In this document: positions 1 to 9,398 of the stretch, piece after piece
Numbering within the stretch: position 1 is the first letter of the stretch
Layout of the letters: every line of letters begins with the position of its first letter
Assembly: GCA_050180705.1 (NCBI GenBank)
Contig: JBFXDX010000001.1
Coordinates: 434,001 to 498,000 of the forward strand
Origin: SB25 sp050180705
GTDB taxonomy: Bacteria > Bacteroidota > Bacteroidia > Bacteroidales > Tenuifilaceae
Length of the DNA: 64,000 nucleotides
Direction of reading: 5' to 3'
Position numbers and translations under genes: made by a program
Notes under the pieces: model-generated
Database searches by the model: none
Seen by the model: only the letters and a program-made list of their open reading frames with translations
Told to the model about the DNA's origin: nothing

Positions 1-258
1 AATCTCATTTAAACTGGAAATTACTCCGTGATTTTTATCCACAAGAGCCTCAAGTACTAGGTTAATACCCACTGTATGATCTGGAATATTGGTCACAGCC
101 TCATACTTATCCTTTCCCTCTGGTTTATGAGTCAATATTGCATCGGTAAATCCAATGCGCTCAACAAGACCCTTAGCTAATAATTGGCTCTCCTCTGCCA
201 TATTAATCAGCTGGTACTTTATTGAAGAACTTCCACAGTTTAATACAAGTACAATCAT
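1..258 (-). CDS. ackA: Acetate kinase, N-terminal part (runs off the window)
   Basis: Acetate kinase interconverts acetyl phosphate and acetate with ADP/ATP, the energy-yielding step of acetate fermentation, in the cytosol. Only the first 86 codons are present, on the minus strand, open to base 1. The translation starts MIVLVLNCGSSSIKYQL, the phosphate-binding N-terminal signature of the ASKHA-fold acetate/propionate kinases, and continues with GLVERIGF, also typical. The start is the ATG whose complement is at 256-258, directly after the intergenic region. A good promoter match lies about 50 bases upstream. In many bacteria pta is adjacent; it would be upstream of the kinase, but the upstream neighbour here is the intergenic region and a divergent caspase gene, so pta is not directly upstream. 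Confidence 0.93.
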   Translation of the reverse strand, partial: MIVLVLNCGSSSIKYQLINMAEESQLLAKGLVERIGFTDAILTHKPEGKDKYEAVTNIPDHTVGINLVLEALVDKNHGVISSLNEI

Positions 259-309
259 TAATTTATTATTTTGATTATCAAACAATTAAGTTATTATAAT
301 AAAACTATG

Positions 310-341
310 CAAAATTAACAATAAAAGATCTTTCTTACAAA
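310..341 (-). promoter_or_regulatory. Predicted Bacteroidota promoter of ackA
   Basis: Read on the minus strand, TTTG (341-338) is followed by a 20-base spacer and TAATTTTG (317-310), a full match to the Bacteroidota -33 TTTG / -7 TAnnTTTG pattern. Transcription would start near 303, giving a leader of about 45 bases before the ackA start at 258. Confidence 0.65.
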
Positions 342-614
342 GCTAAAGAATGCTTATAGAACATATAAAATGTTGATTTTGAAGAAAACTTTGGATCAAT
401 CCAAACACAATCATTTGATTTAATAATACTTATAAAATAAAATGTTTTTCAACAGATTAGGTATTAGAAATAGCAATAGGTTAAGTGAAAAAAATAATCA
501 ATCATCTATATCCTTAGATCAATTTTTCAACCCAATTGGATTATAGATTATTTTTAATCCAAATAATTCCATTTTTTATACTATATTTTTCTTATTTATT
601 GAACAATATGTTTG

Positions 615-622
615 TAAATTTG
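615..622 (+). promoter_or_regulatory. Candidate -7 element upstream of caspase gene 1
   Basis: TAAATTTG matches the Bacteroidota -7 consensus TAnnTTTG and lies 27 bases before the ATG at 650. No convincing -33 TTTG sits at the usual distance, so this is a weaker call. Confidence 0.4.
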
Positions 623-649
623 AATACTTAACGTTGAATAAATCTTGAC

Positions 650-2938
650 ATGAAAAGGACAACTAAACTTCTGATTATTTGCTCATTCATTTCAACATGT
701 AGCATTTCTCTGAAAGCACAAATTGCATCAAACGATTATAAATCGTCAAACTATTATGGATACAGCGCTTCCGATAAGCAGCTAATTTTTGCTGATGAGT
801 TTAACGACGACAGCAATAAGTGGTCACTAGGATGCTCTAAGGCTGGTGTTGCAACTATTTATTATGGAAATTTATCGTTCAAATCGACCTCTTCCGAAGA
901 TGCTGCAGGTTGTGTTCGTTCCCTTTTTCATATAGATCAACGTAAGGATTTCGAGATTGAAACCAAAATTAAGTTTGTATCTGGCACCGATAACAAGGCT
1001 CTTTACATGGTTTTTGGTAAACAACCAAGTGAATGGAGCCGATTCAACTTAGGAATTAGCGGCAATGGGTACTATATTATTGATAAAAGCTATAACAACG
1101 AATACACCTCTATTGTTAACTGGATAGAATCTAACTATGTAAAAAAGAATGAATACAATACTTTAACTATACGCAAGGTTAACAATACACTTTTCTATTT
1201 TATAAATACAAACCTAGTTCATTCAATGTCTTTTGAATCGTTCTATGGAGACGAGATTGGATTTCAGGTTCCTCCAGGAACAGAACTGTCGGCCGATTAC
1301 TTCAGAGCATACTACTTAGGCAACTATAGTTCCAACGAAATAGAGTATTCTAGCTTCGATCAATTCCAGAAAGATAACTTTTTCTTCGACGATTTTAATA
1401 GCGATGCCAATGATTGGGCTAACGAAGTTACTAAAAATGGCTCGGCATACGTTTACGGTGGAAATCTTATATTTAAATCAACCAACCCCGATGGTGCCGC
1501 TGGATGTATCAAAAATTTAGCCGATTTCGACTCAGGTAAAGATTTTGAAATTGAAACATCTATCCGATTTAACAGTGGAGATGCTGAACGTACAATATAC
1601 CTAATATTTGGGAAATCACTGAGCGAATGGAATAGATATAATTTAGGATTTAGAAATGACGGCAACTACATTGTAGACAAAAGCTATAACAACGAATACA
1701 CCGATATTTTACCCAGAACTTTTTCGAAGGTTGTAAGACAAAACACATTCAATAAACTTACAGTCCGCAAGGTACAAAACACGCTCTACTACTATGTTAA
1801 CGAAACCCAAATCTACTCAATGCCATTTGCGCCATTCTACGGAAATGTTTTTGGATTCCAAGTTCCTCAGGGTACAGAAATAGCAGTCGATTACTTACGT
1901 TTATCGTACTTAAACAAAATTCAACAAATCCAGAAAGATATAATAGCCCCTGAAATAACTTTACTAGAACCCTACATTGGTAAAGAGCAAAAAATTAGCG
2001 AAACCAATAAGCAAATTATAGTTAAAGGTAAAGTTACCGATGCTAGTGGAATATATGAGGTTGTTGTAAATGGTGTAGAAGCGGCTATCGATCAAAATGG
2101 TAATTTTCAACAAGCCGTTAAACTGGCTGTTGGCGATAATACTGTATCGGTAAGAGCAACCGACACCAAGGATAATTCATCATTCTATACATTCTATGTC
2201 AATAGAGAGGTTACTAATACTGTACAAATTCAGCCTCAGGATATAAAGCCCATGTTCAATCCAAACGAAAAACGTATCGCTCTTGTTATTGGCAATTCAA
2301 CTTATTCTGGAGGCCAATTTCTAAAAAATCCGGAGAACGACGCAAACTTAATGATTCAGTCCCTTAAAAATCTTGGCTTCGAAGTAATAAGTAAAACTAA
2401 TGCCGATAAGAAAAATATGGAACGGGCAATCCGTGAATTCAGCGAAAAACTCCCCAACTATAATGTTGCACTCTTCTACTACGCTGGACATGGCGTACAG
2501 GTCGATGGAATGAACTACTTAATTCCTACCGATGCCGACCTAACTAAAAAGGAAGATTGTAAATGGGAGGCTATTTCTGTAAACTTTATTGTGGAAGAAT
2601 TCGAAAAGTACCCCAACAATACAAATATTGTGATCCTCGACGCATGCCGTAACGACCCATTCCGTTCTTGGTCGCGCGGTGGAGAGCGAGGTTTTAAGGC
2701 AATTGTACCAACAAGCGGAACTATTATTGCCTTTGCCACCTCCGAAGGTGCTACAGCATCTGACGGAAGCGGTGTAAATGGGTTATTTACACAAGAATTA
2801 GTTAAGCAAATGCAGATTCAGCAACCCATAGAGAGTGTGTTCAAAAAAACGAGAGTCGAAGTAGAAAAAATAAGCAACGGAACACAAAGTCCTCAGGAAT
2901 GGTCAAAACTTAAAGGTGATTTCTGGTTTAAAAAATAA
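650..2938 (+). CDS. Secreted caspase-like (C14) protein with two lectin-fold domains
   Basis: A secreted 762-residue protein with a signal peptide (about 1-24, ending LKAQ). Two copies of a concanavalin-like lectin/glucanase type domain follow (about 45-223 and 245-421; shared motifs include DYNNEYT-like loops, GFQVP.GTE and an ending DY.R..YL). Next comes a short Ig-like module (about 430-520) and a C-terminal caspase/metacaspase domain from about 540 to the end. The catalytic dyad is visible as His614 in YYAGHGVQ and Cys666 in DACRNDPF. C14 caspase-like proteases cleave after Arg/Lys or Asp; the substrate here is unknown. The lectin-like part suggests binding to carbohydrate or cell surface material outside the cytoplasm. 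The next gene is a close paralogue with one lectin domain, 36 bases downstream, probably co-transcribed. Confidence 0.85.
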   Translation: MKRTTKLLIICSFISTCSISLKAQIASNDYKSSNYYGYSASDKQLIFADEFNDDSNKWSLGCSKAGVATIYYGNLSFKSTSSEDAAGCVRSLFHIDQRKDFEIETKIKFVSGTDNKALYMVFGKQPSEWSRFNLGISGNGYYIIDKSYNNEYTSIVNWIESNYVKKNEYNTLTIRKVNNTLFYFINTNLVHSMSFESFYGDEIGFQVPPGTELSADYFRAYYLGNYSSNEIEYSSFDQFQKDNFFFDDFNSDANDWANEVTKNGSAYVYGGNLIFKSTNPDGAAGCIKNLADFDSGKDFEIETSIRFNSGDAERTIYLIFGKSLSEWNRYNLGFRNDGNYIVDKSYNNEYTDILPRTFSKVVRQNTFNKLTVRKVQNTLYYYVNETQIYSMPFAPFYGNVFGFQVPQGTEIAVDYLRLSYLNKIQQIQKDIIAPEITLLEPYIGKEQKISETNKQIIVKGKVTDASGIYEVVVNGVEAAIDQNGNFQQAVKLAVGDNTVSVRATDTKDNSSFYTFYVNREVTNTVQIQPQDIKPMFNPNEKRIALVIGNSTYSGGQFLKNPENDANLMIQSLKNLGFEVISKTNADKKNMERAIREFSEKLPNYNVALFYYAGHGVQVDGMNYLIPTDADLTKKEDCKWEAISVNFIVEEFEKYPNNTNIVILDACRNDPFRSWSRGGERGFKAIVPTSGTIIAFATSEGATASDGSGVNGLFTQELVKQMQIQQPIESVFKKTRVEVEKISNGTQSPQEWSKLKGDFWFKK

Positions 2939-2974
2939 CTATATTTATCCCAACATATAATTAAATTTATTTCA

Positions 2975-4621
2975 ATGAGTTTTAAATCTATATCTTCATT
3001 AATCCTTATTCTAGGAGTGCTATTGGTCGAAAAAACAATTGCTCAATCGACATATTCAGATCAATCAATTCAAAAGGACAGACTATATTTCAATGGTTTC
3101 GATACAGAATCGGACGACTGGGCAATTGGAACATGGGACAATAATAGAACATCAAGGGTTAGTTACGGCAACTATGAAATAAAATCCCTAAAAACGGGAA
3201 CAAATCCAATGTTCTGGACCAACAAAGTACAAATTAATACCTCAAAAGATTTTGAAATTGAAGCATCGATTAAATATGTTACAGGCGAAGATAATAACGC
3301 TATTTCGCTATGCTGGGGACAAAAAGATGGAAGTCATAGGTTTAGATTTGGCTTTAGCGGTAACGGACAATATCTGATTGACAGGTATAATGGAGAATGG
3401 TATACCTTTAAGAAATGGACAGAATCATCGCTAGTTAACAAAACATCATACAATAAAATTACAATAAGAAAAGTAGGAAATAATTACTATATCTTTTTAA
3501 ATGGAACCTTGGTTCACGAAATGCCATTTGTTGACTTTTTCGGGCAACAATTAGGATTTCAATGCAACCAAAATACCACAACACAAATTGATTATATTTC
3601 AGTTTCGTATATAAACTTTGTTAGTGATTATACTGGCCCTACTATTTCGATATACGATCCGGCAGTTCGTGATTTAGGTAAAATATCAACCACCGAAAAG
3701 CAAGTTGCCGTTAATGGTCGTGTAACCGACGAAAGTGGAATATATGAACTTTTAGTAAATGGTATGGAAACCAGCGTAAACAAAACTGGTGAATTTCAAC
3801 AATTTGTAAGATTAGCCATTGGTGATAACACTGTGGATATTTCGGCAACTGATACCAAAAACAATACCTCCCACTTCCAGTTTTACGTGAATAGAAATGT
3901 CGAATCACAAACAATTTTACCTCAAATTACATCAACTGTAAATCCAAACGAAAAGCGAATAGCTCTTATTATTGGTAACTCGGCTTATTCCGGTGGTCAA
4001 TTCCTGAAAAATCCTGAAAATGATGCAAATTTGATGATTCAATCCCTTAAAAAATTAGGATTCGAGGTTATTAGCCGCACCAATGCTGATAAAAAGAATA
4101 TGGAACGGGCAATCCGTGAATTCAGCGAAAAACTTCCGAACTATAACGTTGCTCTATTTTACTATGCCGGTCATGGCGTTCAGGTTGATGGTATGAATTA
4201 TCTCGTTCCAACCGATGCAGAACTATCCAAAAAGGAAGACTGCAAATGGGAAGCTGTTTCGGTTAACTTTATTGTTGAAGAATTTGAAAAATACCCAAAC
4301 AATACAAACATTGTGATACTTGATGCTTGTCGGAACGATCCTTTCAAATCGTGGTCACGAGGTGGCGAACGAGGCTTTAAAGCCATTGTACCAACTAGCG
4401 GAACTATAATTGCATTTGCTACTTCCGAAGGAGCTACCGCATCGGATGGAAGTGGTGCTAATGGTTTATTCACACAGGAATTAGTTAAACAAATGCAGGT
4501 ACAACAACCCATAGAGAGTGTGTTCAAAAAAACGAGAGTCGAAGTTGAAAAGATAAGTAACGGAACACAAAGTCCTCAAGAATGGTCGAAACTTAAAGGT
4601 GATTTCTGGTTCAAAAAATAG
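2975..4621 (+). CDS. Secreted caspase-like (C14) protein, paralogue with one lectin-fold domain
   Basis: A 548-residue paralogue of the preceding gene with the same order of parts: signal peptide (1-23, ending TIAQ), a single lectin-fold domain (about 35-208), an Ig-like module (about 215-305) and the caspase domain (about 325-548). Catalytic residues are His400 (YYAGHGVQ) and Cys452 (DACRNDPF), spaced 52 residues apart exactly as in the paralogue. The caspase domains are almost identical in protein, and stretches of DNA are identical for about 40 bases, while the lectin parts have diverged. Both proteins end GDFWFKK. The function is not established; domain content suggests an exported protease with a carbohydrate-binding front end. 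Confidence 0.85.
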   Translation: MSFKSISSLILILGVLLVEKTIAQSTYSDQSIQKDRLYFNGFDTESDDWAIGTWDNNRTSRVSYGNYEIKSLKTGTNPMFWTNKVQINTSKDFEIEASIKYVTGEDNNAISLCWGQKDGSHRFRFGFSGNGQYLIDRYNGEWYTFKKWTESSLVNKTSYNKITIRKVGNNYYIFLNGTLVHEMPFVDFFGQQLGFQCNQNTTTQIDYISVSYINFVSDYTGPTISIYDPAVRDLGKISTTEKQVAVNGRVTDESGIYELLVNGMETSVNKTGEFQQFVRLAIGDNTVDISATDTKNNTSHFQFYVNRNVESQTILPQITSTVNPNEKRIALIIGNSAYSGGQFLKNPENDANLMIQSLKKLGFEVISRTNADKKNMERAIREFSEKLPNYNVALFYYAGHGVQVDGMNYLVPTDAELSKKEDCKWEAVSVNFIVEEFEKYPNNTNIVILDACRNDPFKSWSRGGERGFKAIVPTSGTIIAFATSEGATASDGSGANGLFTQELVKQMQVQQPIESVFKKTRVEVEKISNGTQSPQEWSKLKGDFWFKK

Positions 4622-4707
4622 TGGCTCATAGAAAAATATTTTGACCTGTTTTTGATATTTATTAGTTGGCATTAATTAACCGCTGATTTATATAAATTAC
4701 TGTAATC

Positions 4708-5472
4708 ATGAAAAATAGATTTTGTATTGTACTATCTATTATATTTCTGATTTTTATTGCAAGCGCATCGGGACAGCAAACATCTATTGATACCGTAAAA
4801 AACTCCAATAACCTTAAGTTTAAATATAGTTCCTTAATATTACCGGGTATTTTACTTAGTTACGGTTTTATTGGACTAGACAACGATATGTTAATATACA
4901 CTGATCGCGAGGTGACGGACGAAGTAACCGAAAACATAGATGAAAAAGCAACTATCGATGATTTCTCGCAATACGTTTCCTTTTTATCGGTTTATGGCCT
5001 TAATGCCATTGGAATAAAGGGAAAAAACGATTTTAGAACTAGAACAACAGTACTTGTTTCTGCCTACATAATAATGGGAAGTACCGTTACAACCATTAAA
5101 TCGATTGCAAAAATAAGAAGACCCGACGGTAGTACAAAAAACTCATTTCCATCGGGACATACTGCAACAGCATTCATGGGAGCCGAATTTCTTTGGCAAG
5201 AGTACAAAAACGTATCGGTTTGGTATGGAATAACCGGGTATACAATAGCAGCTGGAACTGGTTTTTTCAGAATTTATAACGAGAGACACTGGCTTACCGA
5301 TGTTGCTGCTGGTGCTGGAATTGGAATTCTGAGTACAAAAGCCGCATATTGGATAAATCCATACCTAAACCGAAAACTTTTTAGAAATAAACAAACAAAT
5401 CAATCATCGGCAATTGTTTATCCATTCTATAATGGACATCAACTGGGTGCAGGATTGGCAATCTGCTTTTAA
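4708..5472 (+). CDS. PAP2-family phosphatase, exported
   Basis: A 254-residue member of the type 2 phosphatidic acid phosphatase superfamily, which removes phosphate from lipid phosphates such as undecaprenyl pyrophosphate, phosphatidylglycerol phosphate or lipid A. The three catalytic motifs are visible: KIRRPDG, PSGHTA and RIYNERHWLTD (the last two carry the catalytic His residues). An N-terminal signal peptide (1-22, ending ASGQ) precedes a hydrophobic stretch (SLILPGILLSYGFIGLD). The C-terminus ends AICF, with a final aromatic residue as in outer-membrane proteins. The lipid substrate cannot be told from sequence. It stands 86 bases after the caspase pair and is followed by its own terminator. 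Confidence 0.85.
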   Translation: MKNRFCIVLSIIFLIFIASASGQQTSIDTVKNSNNLKFKYSSLILPGILLSYGFIGLDNDMLIYTDREVTDEVTENIDEKATIDDFSQYVSFLSVYGLNAIGIKGKNDFRTRTTVLVSAYIIMGSTVTTIKSIAKIRRPDGSTKNSFPSGHTATAFMGAEFLWQEYKNVSVWYGITGYTIAAGTGFFRIYNERHWLTDVAAGAGIGILSTKAAYWINPYLNRKLFRNKQTNQSSAIVYPFYNGHQLGAGLAICF

Positions 5473-5529
5473 AAATACACTAAGAGATTTATAAAAATCC
5501 ATTAATCATTTTTTATTTCAACAATATCT

Positions 5530-5570
5530 AAATCCATTGAAAGCCATAAAATAACTTTCAAAGGATTTTT
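5530..5570 (+). terminator. Intrinsic terminator after PAP2 gene
   Basis: A 14-base stem with one mismatch (5530-5543 pairs with 5555-5568), an 11-base loop and a T run continuing into 5570, 58 bases after the PAP2 stop codon. Confidence 0.7.
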
Positions 5571-5631
5571 GTATATTTATGAATTACCAACCTCTCATAA
5601 TTGTATTTACAAGTAAATACTAAAATAGAGT

Positions 5632-6804
5632 ATGAAAACTCAGGAAGATATTCATTTGGAACTTAGAAAGTTTGTTGCTCCAGAATACATATTTGGTATT
5701 AATGCTCGTAAAATGGCTGCCAACTACTGTAAAAAGTTAGGTGCCGAAAAGGTGTTTATTGCAACAGACTCTGGCTTAAAAAAAACTCCATGGTATATAG
5801 AACTTGAAGATTCCTTACAACAGGAAGGTTTAGAATACTTTAGTTTCGATAATATATCGCCAAATCCTCGCGATTACGAGGTTACTGAGGGTTCTCAGAA
5901 ATACATCGATAATAAGTGCAACATCATAGTTGCAATTGGTGGTGGAAGTGTCATGGATTGCGCTAAAGGAATTGGTATTATTGTAAGCAACCAAAGAATA
6001 ATATCGAACTATGAAGGAATTGATAAAATTCAAAAGCCAACTCCTCCGTTAATATGTATCCCCACTACTGCAGGAACTTCGGCCGATGTATCTCAATTTG
6101 CCATAATTAATAATACTGTTGATAAGTACAAAATGGCCATTATAAGCAAAGCGCTTGTACCTGATGTTGCGTTAATAGATCCGTTTGTACTACAAACAAT
6201 GGACAACTATCTTACTGCTTGCACAGGAATGGATGCACTTTGCCATGCCTTCGAGGCATTTGTTTCCAATGCAAATTCTGCGTTTACCGATTTATATGCC
6301 CTCGAAGCCATTCGTCTTCTCAACGAAAATCTACTTTCGAACATTCAAACACCCGAAAATATTCAGGCCAGAGGAAAAACTATGCTTGGTAGTTTATACG
6401 CAGGTTTAGCATTCTCCAATGCCAGTTTAGGCTGTGTTCACTCCATGGCTCATAGTTTAGGTGGATATTTAGATCTAGCCCACGGAGAATGCAATGCAAT
6501 ACTTCTTCCCCATGTAGTAAATTTCAACTTTATTTTTGCACCCGATAGATACACTAAAATTGCTGAAGTATTAGATTTGCCTATCTCAGGATTAACACAA
6601 AATCAAATAAGAAAACAATTATTTGATTATCTAATAAACCTAAAAACAAGCTTAAATATACACCACTCACTTAGGAATAGAGGAGTTAGTAGCGATATAG
6701 TACCTGCTCTGGCGAAAAAAGCTATTAAAGATCCCTGTAATGCAACGAATCCCAAAGCACCACATGTAAGAGACCTTGAATTTATTTACAACGAAGCTCT
6801 ATAG
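5632..6804 (+). CDS. Iron-containing alcohol dehydrogenase
   Basis: A 390-residue group III (Fe-dependent) alcohol dehydrogenase, a cytosolic enzyme that reduces aldehydes to alcohols with NAD(P)H or the reverse. The Rossmann-like nucleotide motif GGGSVMDCAKG is at about residue 103, followed by PTTAGTSAD. The metal site is built from Asp in VPDVALIDP, His in DALCHAFEAF, HSMAHSLGG and HGECNAILLPH, all typical of the family (butanol, 1,3-propanediol or lactaldehyde dehydrogenases). The substrate is not determined. The next gene, a histidine kinase, starts one base after its stop codon, so the two are likely co-transcribed. Confidence 0.9.
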   Translation: MKTQEDIHLELRKFVAPEYIFGINARKMAANYCKKLGAEKVFIATDSGLKKTPWYIELEDSLQQEGLEYFSFDNISPNPRDYEVTEGSQKYIDNKCNIIVAIGGGSVMDCAKGIGIIVSNQRIISNYEGIDKIQKPTPPLICIPTTAGTSADVSQFAIINNTVDKYKMAIISKALVPDVALIDPFVLQTMDNYLTACTGMDALCHAFEAFVSNANSAFTDLYALEAIRLLNENLLSNIQTPENIQARGKTMLGSLYAGLAFSNASLGCVHSMAHSLGGYLDLAHGECNAILLPHVVNFNFIFAPDRYTKIAEVLDLPISGLTQNQIRKQLFDYLINLKTSLNIHHSLRNRGVSSDIVPALAKKAIKDPCNATNPKAPHVRDLEFIYNEAL

Positions 6805-6805
6805 A

Positions 6806-8419
6806 ATGGAAAATAACCAAGATTGGGAAGAACAGCGAAATCAGATAATTGGTTTAGGGGAAAACTCCTTTAAAAAGAGTTATTATCCGGAGTTACAATT
6901 GAAAATATCGGAGCTAGAGGCATCCTACTCCAATTTAAATACAATTTTCAACACAATAAACGATGGCATTGTAATTCACGATGAGAAGGGCAAGATAATA
7001 CTACTAAATAACCAGAGCGAGAAAATACTTAACATTAAGAATGAAGAAAAGGAAAACTTCACAATATTCGACTTTTCCTCTCCAAAACTTAATTCAAATG
7101 ACCTCCTTCAGATTTGGGCCGAAGTTATTGAAGGTAAATCGCAAACTATCGACTGGATAGTATTACAAAATAAAACAGGCATTGAAATACCTGTACAAGT
7201 TTCGATTAACAAAACCATTTGGTATAATAATAATGCAATTGTAGCCGCAATTCGGGATAATACCGACAGAAAACAATTTGAAGATGAAATTATAGAGGCC
7301 AAAGAAAGAGCAGAGGAAAACGATCGACTAAAAACGGCATTTCTTCAGAATATGTCGCATGAGATTAGAACTCCTATGAATGCAATATCTGGCTTTTCGA
7401 GTTTTTTAAGTGATCCTGACTTAACAACTGATAAACGTAATGATTTTGTATCAATTATTCAGAATAGCAGTAACCAACTACTATCTATAGTAAACGATAT
7501 ACTTACTATTTCGTCGCTGGAAACAAAGCAGGAAAAAGTAAATGTTCAAAGTGTCTGTGTTAATTCCATCGTAAATAATTTATTCTCCATTTTCAGTCAA
7601 CAAGCGGCAACGCGAAACATTGCACTGAATCATAGACAGCAATTATCCGACGAACAATCTACAATTCTAACAGATGAAACTAAGGTTATCCAGATATTAA
7701 CCCACCTATTGTCCAATGCAATAAAGTTTACCCATTCCGGCTCAATCGAATTTGGATATCATCTTATTAACACTGATGGAAATTCATTCCTGCAATTCTA
7801 CGTAATTGATACTGGCATTGGAATCAATAAAAAGCATCATAAAACTATTTTTGAACGCTTTAGACAAGCCGACACTTCAATAAACAGAAAATATGGTGGA
7901 ACTGGGCTTGGACTATCTATATCAAAAGCGTTTGTAGAACTATTAGGCGGTAATATCTGGCTCGAGTCTGAGTCAGATAAAGGTTCTACCTTTTATTTTA
8001 CAATTCCTTATAACCATGTCGAAAAAACAATTCCAAATGAGCCACAAACAATATCAGCATTAAGTACCGAAACCGTTATTGTTGCGGAGGACGAAGAGTA
8101 TAATTTTCGGTACATAAAGGAACTACTAAAACCTTTTAAATTTAAAATACTTCATGCAAAAAACGGTATTGAAACTGTTGAGTTGAGTAAGGCTAATCCT
8201 GAAATTAAATTCATACTCATGGATATTAAAATGCCTATAATGGATGGCCATACTGCTGCAAAACTAATAAAGGAGTTTAGACCCGACCTTCCAATTATTG
8301 CTCAATCGGCCTACGCATTGGAAAACGAAATAAACAAGTTTAAGAGTGTGTTTGATGAATATATTACAAAGCCTATTAACATGCAACAATTCAATACAAT
8401 CATCAGTAAGTATAAATAG
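6806..8419 (+). CDS. Hybrid histidine kinase (PAS-HisKA-HATPase-REC)
   Basis: A cytoplasmic hybrid sensor kinase of 537 residues from the ATG at 6806. A TTG start at 6776 inside the previous gene is possible but less likely. A PAS domain (about 35-155) with IHDEKGKIILLNNQ is followed by the phosphoacceptor box NMSHEIRTPMNAI with His185, an ATPase domain with DTGIGI and YGGTGLGLSI, and a C-terminal receiver with acidic pocket EDEEYN, phosphoacceptor Asp473 (LMDIKMP) and Lys in YITKPI. There is no membrane segment, so it senses an internal signal. No DNA-binding output is attached; phosphate would pass to an unlinked partner. Coupled to the alcohol dehydrogenase gene by a one-base gap. Confidence 0.9.
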   Translation: MENNQDWEEQRNQIIGLGENSFKKSYYPELQLKISELEASYSNLNTIFNTINDGIVIHDEKGKIILLNNQSEKILNIKNEEKENFTIFDFSSPKLNSNDLLQIWAEVIEGKSQTIDWIVLQNKTGIEIPVQVSINKTIWYNNNAIVAAIRDNTDRKQFEDEIIEAKERAEENDRLKTAFLQNMSHEIRTPMNAISGFSSFLSDPDLTTDKRNDFVSIIQNSSNQLLSIVNDILTISSLETKQEKVNVQSVCVNSIVNNLFSIFSQQAATRNIALNHRQQLSDEQSTILTDETKVIQILTHLLSNAIKFTHSGSIEFGYHLINTDGNSFLQFYVIDTGIGINKKHHKTIFERFRQADTSINRKYGGTGLGLSISKAFVELLGGNIWLESESDKGSTFYFTIPYNHVEKTIPNEPQTISALSTETVIVAEDEEYNFRYIKELLKPFKFKILHAKNGIETVELSKANPEIKFILMDIKMPIMDGHTAAKLIKEFRPDLPIIAQSAYALENEINKFKSVFDEYITKPINMQQFNTIISKYK

Positions 8420-8450
8420 TCAAATAATTTTTTAATAGACATTTATTCTT

Positions 8451-9281
8451 CTACAACTTCAACCCCATTAGGCAAATATCATCGTTTTGCCTACACCTAC
8501 CTTTCCACCGTAAAAATTCCTTTTCGAGTTCAACCTTTTGATTTGACAACGGTTTAGAAGACATCGCTTGTATGAACTTTCTAAATCTAACACTTCCATA
8601 CTTTGTAGGCTCATCTCCTCCTATTTGATCCCGAAATCCATCGGAGCCTAAGTATAAAGTATCACCATCATTGTAGCATATCGAAACAGACTCAAAATTA
8701 TTCTCATTGTCAATTTGCCAGGAGCCAACAGGTTTAAACGTTCCCCGAAATGCTTTGAAAGAATCATTACTTGCCAGGTAAATCTTATGATGTGCTCCCG
8801 AAAAGAAAATTTGCTTTTTCCTTCTATCTATACAGCAAAGCGAAATATCGACCCAATCGTTATTATAGACCTGACTCTGGTCGACCGATGAAAAACTCTC
8901 GACAAAACGCTTATCTATCTCCTTAAGTATTTTACATGTTTTCTTAATCCGCTTATTAAGGATTGCATAATCGAGCAAATTATATACTAACACAGACATC
9001 AAAGCAGCCGGAACACCATGCCCCATACAATCGCCAACGGCAACGTAAACCAAGTCATCGAGCTCTGCTAACCAGTAAAAGTCGCCCGACACAATTTCCT
9101 TTGGAAGATAAACAACAAACGACTCTTTAAATATTCTATCGAAATGACGTTGCTTGGGAAAAATACCCTGCTGTAGAAATGCGGCATACTTTAAGCTATT
9201 GTACAGATCTTTTTCTGAATTAAAACAACTTTTAAGACTATGAAGGTCACATTCGGGCAGTGCTTCTAATTGTAAATTCAT
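8451..9281 (-). CDS. SpoIIE-type PP2C serine/threonine phosphatase
   Basis: A 276-residue PPM/SpoIIE-family phosphatase without a sensor domain. Family motifs are EIVSGDFYW, GDCMGHGVPAALMS, GSDGFRDQIGG and the final NDDICLMGLKL; their Asp residues bind the two Mn/Mg ions. Such enzymes dephosphorylate serine or threonine of STAS or SiaC-like proteins in partner-switching circuits. The start at 9281 (MNLQLEALPEC) is preferred over an upstream in-frame ATG at 9344 because the extra 21 residues are hydrophobic and unlike the family. The protein begins with a short helical linker (YNSLKYAAFLQQGIFP) common before SpoIIE domains. Three SiaC-like proteins are encoded near 53 kb; a link is only a possibility. 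Confidence 0.88.
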   Translation of the reverse strand: MNLQLEALPECDLHSLKSCFNSEKDLYNSLKYAAFLQQGIFPKQRHFDRIFKESFVVYLPKEIVSGDFYWLAELDDLVYVAVGDCMGHGVPAALMSVLVYNLLDYAILNKRIKKTCKILKEIDKRFVESFSSVDQSQVYNNDWVDISLCCIDRRKKQIFFSGAHHKIYLASNDSFKAFRGTFKPVGSWQIDNENNFESVSICYNDGDTLYLGSDGFRDQIGGDEPTKYGSVRFRKFIQAMSSKPLSNQKVELEKEFLRWKGRCRQNDDICLMGLKL

Positions 9282-9398
9282 TATGGTGTTTTGTTGCAAA
9301 AAAACACATAAAAAAACAGTTAAACCTTTCCTAAATGTAAACAAAACATTAAAATGAGATTAAACAGCTTGGCAGCCATGTCTCTTTTTTCGGATTAA

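Larger units (their letters stand above)
259..649. other. Intergenic region between divergent ackA and caspase genes
   Basis: This 391-base AT-rich stretch separates two divergent genes. It holds the ackA promoter at 310-341 and a candidate -7 element for the caspase gene at 615-622. No gene or RNA was recognised in the middle part. Confidence 0.6.

Noticed and set aside
6185..6409. Plus-strand frame inside the alcohol dehydrogenase gene
   Set aside because: A shifted shadow of a clear conserved enzyme frame.
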